Positions 25,791 through 28,825 of a DNA stretch of 28,825 nt are shown in pieces. Position 1 is the stretch's first letter, and every line of letters starts with the position of its first letter. Below the pieces are notes generated by a model. It searched no databases. It worked only from the letters and a program-made list of their open reading frames with translations, and was not told the DNA's origin. This DNA comes from Bryobacterales bacterium (GTDB lineage: Bacteria > Acidobacteriota > Terriglobia > Bryobacterales > Bryobacteraceae). Location: contig DOZZ01000040.1 of the NCBI GenBank assembly GCA_003517725.1, positions 7,842-36,666 on the forward strand. The letters are read 5' to 3'. The position numbers and the translations under genes are program-made.

Positions 25791-26174
25791 ATGAGACACC
25801 TGCCTCGCCTGTTGATGCTCGTAACCATTGTTTCCTGCCCTGCGGCGGAACAAATGAAGGTAGGGGATTTATACAAGATGTGTACGTCCTCCAATCAGAT
25901 CGATAAGACCGCATGCAGTTTCTATGTTCTAGGTGTGTTCGAGGGGGCGGGCCTGGGGGCCGGCGCTGTAAGAGATAAGTCGGGCACCTTTCGGGAGCTT
26001 AAGGATAAGCCCTTCTGCGTGCCAGAGGGCCTGTCCAGCGCAGCAATGGAACTCGTCGTCAAAATGAAGATGGGAGAGGATTTGGCGGTGTACCCTCAAG
26101 ATCGCGAAATGCCTGCGGTCTCTTTCGTGATAGGAGTAATTGTCCATGAATTTCCCTGCCAGAAAGCCAACTAG
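25791..26174 (+). CDS. Rap1a/Tai family exported protein
   Basis: A 127-residue protein with a signal peptide (MRHLPRLLMLVTIVSCPAAEQ). The pattern GDLYKMCTSS ... ACSFYVLGVFEGA ... KPFCVPEGLS ... VHEFPCQ, with paired cysteines and a C-terminal FPC, fits the Rap1a/Tai family (PF18602). Some members neutralise type VI secretion amidase effectors in the periplasm, but many are orphans. No effector or secretion gene is visible, so an immunity role is only a possibility. It sits between repeat copies C and D. Confidence 0.72.
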   Translation: MRHLPRLLMLVTIVSCPAAEQMKVGDLYKMCTSSNQIDKTACSFYVLGVFEGAGLGAGAVRDKSGTFRELKDKPFCVPEGLSSAAMELVVKMKMGEDLAVYPQDREMPAVSFVIGVIVHEFPCQKAN

Positions 26175-26315
26175 CGTTTCATGCGCAAACGGACCTCCTT
26201 ACGTGATCAGTGAGCGGATCGTCGGCAACCCGGAAGTTGGCCAGAAATGCTCAGCGAGTTCGAGTGTCGAACTGGGGTCGCCCGCAACCGGAAGACTCGA
26301 AACGGCGATTTCTTG

Positions 26316-26349
26316 TGGCCCCCCACCCTCGGCGCGTTTCGAACTCTGG
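26316..26349. repeat. Dispersed repeat copy D (degenerate)
   Basis: CCCCACCCTCGGCGCGTTTC followed by GAACTCTGG keeps the CCCCA start and the CGTTTCGAACT core of the unit; the middle is diverged. Confidence 0.4.
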
Positions 26350-26415
26350 CGGCCTGAAAACGCGGTGTTCGAACCATGCAAACGGTTCGAGCTATTGAGG
26401 ATGCACGCAACTCAT

Positions 26416-26452
26416 CCAGTCTGGGTACTCGTACACGACACATTTCGAACTT
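26416..26452. repeat. Dispersed repeat copy E (with internal insertion)
   Basis: CCAGTCTGG and CACATTTCGAACTT of the unit are both present but are separated by 14 extra bases (26425-26438). Confidence 0.4.
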
Positions 26453-26523
26453 GCTGCCGCGCAGTCAGTCAAGCGAAGGCACTCGGAGCGAAGATCGCAG
26501 TGCGGGATGAAGGGCAGGGCCAC

Positions 26524-27201
26524 TTACTTCACCGAAGCGTGCCAATGCGGCGGATGGTCTTGCTTGACCAGTAGAAAAGCGTCTGGTCGCATGCCCGCCC
26601 AAGAACATTTCACTGAATGTCCGTATTTCTTAACAGCGTCCTCCACTTCTTTACTGACTTTGGGGTGACACTGCGCACCGATGATTATCTCTTTGAGCAC
26701 GAGATTTGGCCCGAATTCGATCCAGCGAAGTCCACTCGCGTCTGGCGGATCGTTCAATCCGACGAACATTCGCACCTCCTGTTCGTAGCTCCAACTCTCA
26801 TGTTTCGTCCGAAGCGAACGGCTCACCAGATCGAAGTTCACGTCTTCCGGACGGAGTATTTGCAGGAGATTCGGTTGATAGAGGACATCGGTATCATAGT
26901 TCGCGCCGAGGCTGCTATCGGGAATATCAAAGCCCAAACAGATTCCAGTGTGTGAAGCACCGTAGTGGCTCCAAAGCAGAAGATTATCCCAATTTCGGCT
27001 GAAGCACAGGATTGCCGTCGTCTGCCTGAAGTGGGTGATAACGGCGTCCATAGCATTTGAGATGACCGGGTCAGTAGTATCGATCGGGCACAGGTCAAAC
27101 GGGTCGTTCAGATCGTCAATCGTTGAAAGTTTCAGCCGCGTGTTCAGCAGGTTGCTGATGCCGTGGTCCGCAGATGTGAATTTGTAAACACGCTTGCTCA
27201 T
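26524..27201 (-). CDS. DUF2971 family protein
   Basis: The 225-residue cytoplasmic protein shows the DUF2971 layout: an N-terminal YKFTSADHGISNLLNTRLKLSTIDDLNDPFDL, the central LCFSRNWDNLLLWSHYGASHTGICLGFD and a later EQEVRMFV. The conserved W-S-H-Y-G and H-x-G-x-C-L-G-F segments are intact, so the gene is probably functional. The family is uncharacterised and scattered, mostly in accessory regions. Its local DNA is richer in A/T than the chromosomal genes to the left, which suggests acquisition by transfer. A defence role is a guess. Confidence 0.82.
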   Translation of the reverse strand: MSKRVYKFTSADHGISNLLNTRLKLSTIDDLNDPFDLCPIDTTDPVISNAMDAVITHFRQTTAILCFSRNWDNLLLWSHYGASHTGICLGFDIPDSSLGANYDTDVLYQPNLLQILRPEDVNFDLVSRSLRTKHESWSYEQEVRMFVGLNDPPDASGLRWIEFGPNLVLKEIIIGAQCHPKVSKEVEDAVKKYGHSVKCSWAGMRPDAFLLVKQDHPPHWHASVK

Positions 27202-27325
27202 GGGAGAGCACCCGTTGATGGATAATGCTTCGCGCCAATGGATATAGGCGCATGAAGAGCCATGCCAAAAGACCGAAGACGAAAGCCCAAGCGATGTATC
27301 GGAGGACGCTCGTGGGATCTGCCAC
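27116..27325 (-). CDS. Possible small membrane protein overlapping the DUF2971 start
   Basis: A 69-residue frame with GTG start. MADPTSVLRYIAWAFVFGLL and WLFMRLYPLARS give one good membrane helix with basic residues after it. The last third overlaps the DUF2971 gene in another frame and looks unconstrained there. No ribosome site is visible. It could be a genuine leader or partner gene or a chance frame. Confidence 0.3.
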   Translation of the reverse strand: MADPTSVLRYIAWAFVFGLLAWLFMRLYPLARSIIHQRVLSHEQACLQIHICGPRHQQPAEHAAETFND

Positions 27326-27466
27326 GGACGGAGTTTAGCAGGCCTTGCGTTGGCGGTTCGCCCGCCGATTTCGGATCCAATCTGGGGTCTCCACCGCTCA
27401 AGACAGTCGCCACCGCTCGAAGTGGCTACGAATCAGCGACATGGCACGATTCCAAGTCAGCTTCGT

Positions 27467-27551
<85 letters not shown>

Positions 27552-27759
27552 TTTGCGAAAAATCTATGAGTTGCGGGCGGGTGTTACACACCCGATCGCG
27601 CCGCTGCTGATTGAAGTAGTTACAAACACAGTGACAGTGCGGTTCAAGTGTATCCCTGGCGTGGGATGTCAAGCGCTTCCGCAGTGTAGCCGTATTGAAA
27701 ACCTGAGGTGCCGTCGGAGAAACCTCTCGTGCGCTGGGCCATCAAAGGTGAGAGCTGCT
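27552..27759. other. Intergenic stretch beside the tRNA-like element
   Basis: No gene seen. It contains a 7-bp hairpin, CGGGTGT/ACACCCG with a TAC loop (27578-27594), without a T-run. Confidence 0.4.
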
Positions 27760-28164
27760 TTAACTTAGCTCGATCACCCCCTCTTCCACGAGCGCACGCC
27801 GCAAATTCACCACCTCAGGATCATTCATGGAGAGAGCCTGAACTGTCGCACGTGCGGAAGCTGTCAGAGCCTGCAATTCACCTTCGTTCCATCGAAAATG
27901 TTCCCTCCAGATATCGCGCCGAGGATGAAATAATCGCACGACCTCGCCCGAGCCCGAATCCATTCCCGCTATGTTCGGTCCCTTAAAACGATTGCAGTGA
28001 ATGCAACACAAAGCCAAGTTGTCCAGATCGCTGGAACCGCCGTGTTGCCGTGCGATGATGTGATCGATCTGAAAGGGCGCCAGTATGGCTGAAGCCGGCA
28101 AGCGGCAGTATTCACAGCGATACTGCGCCCGTTCCCAAACCTTCCGAACAAGTTCCGGATTCAA
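27760..28164 (-). CDS. HNH endonuclease
   Basis: A 134-residue protein with a textbook HNH zinc site: C17-E-Y-C20, the catalytic D34-H35 in FQIDHIIARQHGG, N49 in LDNLALCC, and C54-I-H-C57-N58 followed by RFKGPNIAG. Such nucleases cut DNA using one metal ion. The start is TTG, and it overlaps the stop of the upstream small gene (TTGA at 28161-28164), so translation is coupled. The C-terminal 65 residues (REHFRWNEGELQALTASARA) are a conserved tail of this subfamily. Pairs with this layout are frequent in cyanobacteria and other bacteria by recall; their role is not established. Confidence 0.88.
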   Translation of the reverse strand: MNPELVRKVWERAQYRCEYCRLPASAILAPFQIDHIIARQHGGSSDLDNLALCCIHCNRFKGPNIAGMDSGSGEVVRLFHPRRDIWREHFRWNEGELQALTASARATVQALSMNDPEVVNLRRALVEEGVIELS

Positions 28165-28451
28165 TCGGACGATATGGGTGCCCCACGTAAGGAACGGCGC
28201 GCCTTCGACTGCATTACAGCGATGAGATTCGTCACGTGAACATAACTATCCAGCTCGGCTTGTTCCTGAGGGTTCAACGTTCCGTCTCGAGCCAATTCGG
28301 ACAGTTCGTTCATACGAGCAATATCGCGATCATCGAATCGTATTGATAGCAGATATTCCGCCGCACCGGGTGAAAGGTCAGTCTGGGGTCGCTCGATTAA
28401 ACGAGCAAGAATGGCTGCCTCGGTCTGCGGGGTTACGATTTGTGAACTCAT
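28161..28451 (-). CDS. Small helical partner of the HNH endonuclease
   Basis: Ninety-six residues, no cysteine, no membrane segment, mainly helical: LSELARDGTLNPQEQAELDS then YVHVTNLIAVMQSKARRSL. The last motif is recurrent in small proteins encoded just before HNH nucleases. Its acidic first half and basic tail are compatible with a regulator or inhibitor of the nuclease, but that is inference. Starts with ATG and overlaps the nuclease start by four bases. A weak purine-rich site precedes the start. Confidence 0.72.
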   Translation of the reverse strand: MSSQIVTPQTEAAILARLIERPQTDLSPGAAEYLLSIRFDDRDIARMNELSELARDGTLNPQEQAELDSYVHVTNLIAVMQSKARRSLRGAPISSD

Positions 28452-28478
28452 CGCTCAAGTCTCTCTTCATTGTCTACC

Positions 28479-28496
28479 AAAAACGGGCTTCCGCCC
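28479..28496 (-). terminator. Weak intrinsic-terminator-like hairpin
   Basis: Read on the minus strand, GGGC-GGAA-GCCC is followed by GTTTTT. The stem is only four base pairs with a stable tetraloop. It lies between ssb and the HNH-partner operon. Confidence 0.3.
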
Positions 28497-28588
28497 AAAA
28501 GCGGCAGCAATTGTGGCGTTCACCAGTCAGTGCATATCCATGCGTTCACGTGTACCTTCAAATGGAAACCAAGACGTTCCGATTGAGG

Positions 28589-28615
28589 AGGAGCGGCCAT
28601 AGACGGGCCGCTCCT
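28589..28615 (-). terminator. Strong hairpin downstream of ssb
   Basis: AGGAGCGGCC and GGCCGCTCCT form a perfect 10-bp stem with a 7-base loop, 11 bases past the ssb stop. No T-run follows on the minus strand, so it may need Rho or act as an RNA-stabilising stem. Confidence 0.5.
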
Positions 28616-28626
28616 GCTTGGCAAGA

Positions 28627-28825
28627 TCAGAACGGAACATCGTCTGGCGTGGCGCCGTCCGCAGCGATAGCTCCGCCGTTGGCGCGCTCGGCGCGATCGA
28701 GCTTGCGGATGGATTCCGCACGAATAAACCAGGACCGGACGGTCTTCGTTTCCGGGTTCTTCTTCGAGCTGCCTTTCAGCTCGAATGTCTGCTCGCGGCT
28801 GCGAAGCGAGCCCTCTACTTCGATG
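28627..28825 (-). CDS. ssb: Single-stranded DNA-binding protein, C-terminal part (5' cut by window)
   Basis: The minus strand is open from the window edge to the TGA at 28627-28629 and encodes 66 residues. IEVEGSLRSREQTFELKGSS is the end of the OB-fold (compare the VEGxLRTRE strand of SSB), WFIRAESIRKLDRAE is its last strand and helix, and the chain ends TPDDVPF, the acidic tip with terminal Phe through which SSB recruits DNA-repair and replication enzymes. The linker between is short. The start lies outside the window. Whether this is the housekeeping copy or an island copy cannot be told. Confidence 0.78.
   Translation of the reverse strand, partial: IEVEGSLRSREQTFELKGSSKKNPETKTVRSWFIRAESIRKLDRAERANGGAIAADGATPDDVPF

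Larger units (their letters stand above)
26175..26523. other. Non-coding interval with repeat copies D and E
   Basis: No gene is supported. The stretch holds two degenerate copies of the repeat and several more TTCGAAC or TCGAAC fragments (near 26256, 26266 and 26368), so it looks like decayed repeat sequence. Confidence 0.55.

Noticed and set aside
25346..25894. 182-residue minus-strand frame and the overlapping 144-residue plus-strand frame
   Set aside because: Both run through repeat copies and have no domain; the region is better read as repeat-containing intergenic DNA.
24847..26452. CRISPR array
   Set aside because: The repeats are few, diverged and irregularly spaced (tens to hundreds of bases), with genes between them and no cas genes.
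26617..27002. Plus-strand frames of 98-112 residues
   Set aside because: Antisense to the DUF2971 gene, whose conserved motifs are intact.

Overview
The window is high-GC bacterial chromosome. It probably comes from an acidobacterium of the Candidatus Solibacter/Bryobacter type. That placement is an inference from gene families: a secreted DUF1501 protein paired with a large PSCyt1-DUF1549-DUF1553 cytochrome protein, an Oar-like TonB-dependent receptor with an N-terminal carboxypeptidase-regulatory domain under a GntR/FCD regulator, TPR lipoprotein-like genes, an LssY_C protein and several acidobacterial-looking secreted small proteins. No rRNA gene or marker in the window settles it.

Layout. 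(1) 1-5695, plus strand: a tightly coupled operon of a membrane Ser/Thr kinase (5' end cut by the window), a natural fusion of a SEDS glycosyltransferase (RodA/FtsW type) with a class B penicillin-binding transpeptidase, and a FhaA-like FHA protein. It is a compact cell-wall synthesis module with its own phospho-signalling parts, resembling the actinobacterial rodA-pbpA-pknA-pknB-fha cluster. (2) 5705-7979: a metal-dependent amidohydrolase and a frameshifted alditol/aldonolactone oxidase. (3) 7976-13257, minus strand: DinB-like protein, DUF1501 protein and the PSCyt/DUF1553 protein. (4) 13354-14096: a UPF0175/DUF3368 (PIN) toxin-antitoxin pair. (5) 14133-20093: GntR regulator divergent from a TonB-dependent receptor (frameshifted), with a readable promoter and operator between them, then two exported TPR proteins. 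(6) 20100-24226: LssY_C protein, DUF2059 protein and three poorly known exported or membrane proteins.

(7) 24393-28825 is an accessory island, visibly richer in A/T than the rest. It holds a broken MNT nucleotidyltransferase with a HepT stub, a hicBA pair between two nearly identical 35-bp direct repeats with more degenerate copies downstream, a Rap1a/Tai-type protein, a DUF2971 protein, a tRNA-Asn-like element with an intact 3' half and an aberrant D-arm, an HNH endonuclease translationally coupled to a small partner, and the 3' end of an SSB gene. 

Three genes (oxidase, receptor, nucleotidyltransferase) are each split by one single-base shift while the coding sequence on both sides stays intact. 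This may be indel errors in the assembly or recent inactivation; the sequence alone cannot decide. The strongest candidates for something new are the kinase/SEDS-PBP fusion/FHA operon, the repeat-flanked toxin-antitoxin cassette region with its tRNA-Asn-like sequence, and the HNH plus small-partner pair.
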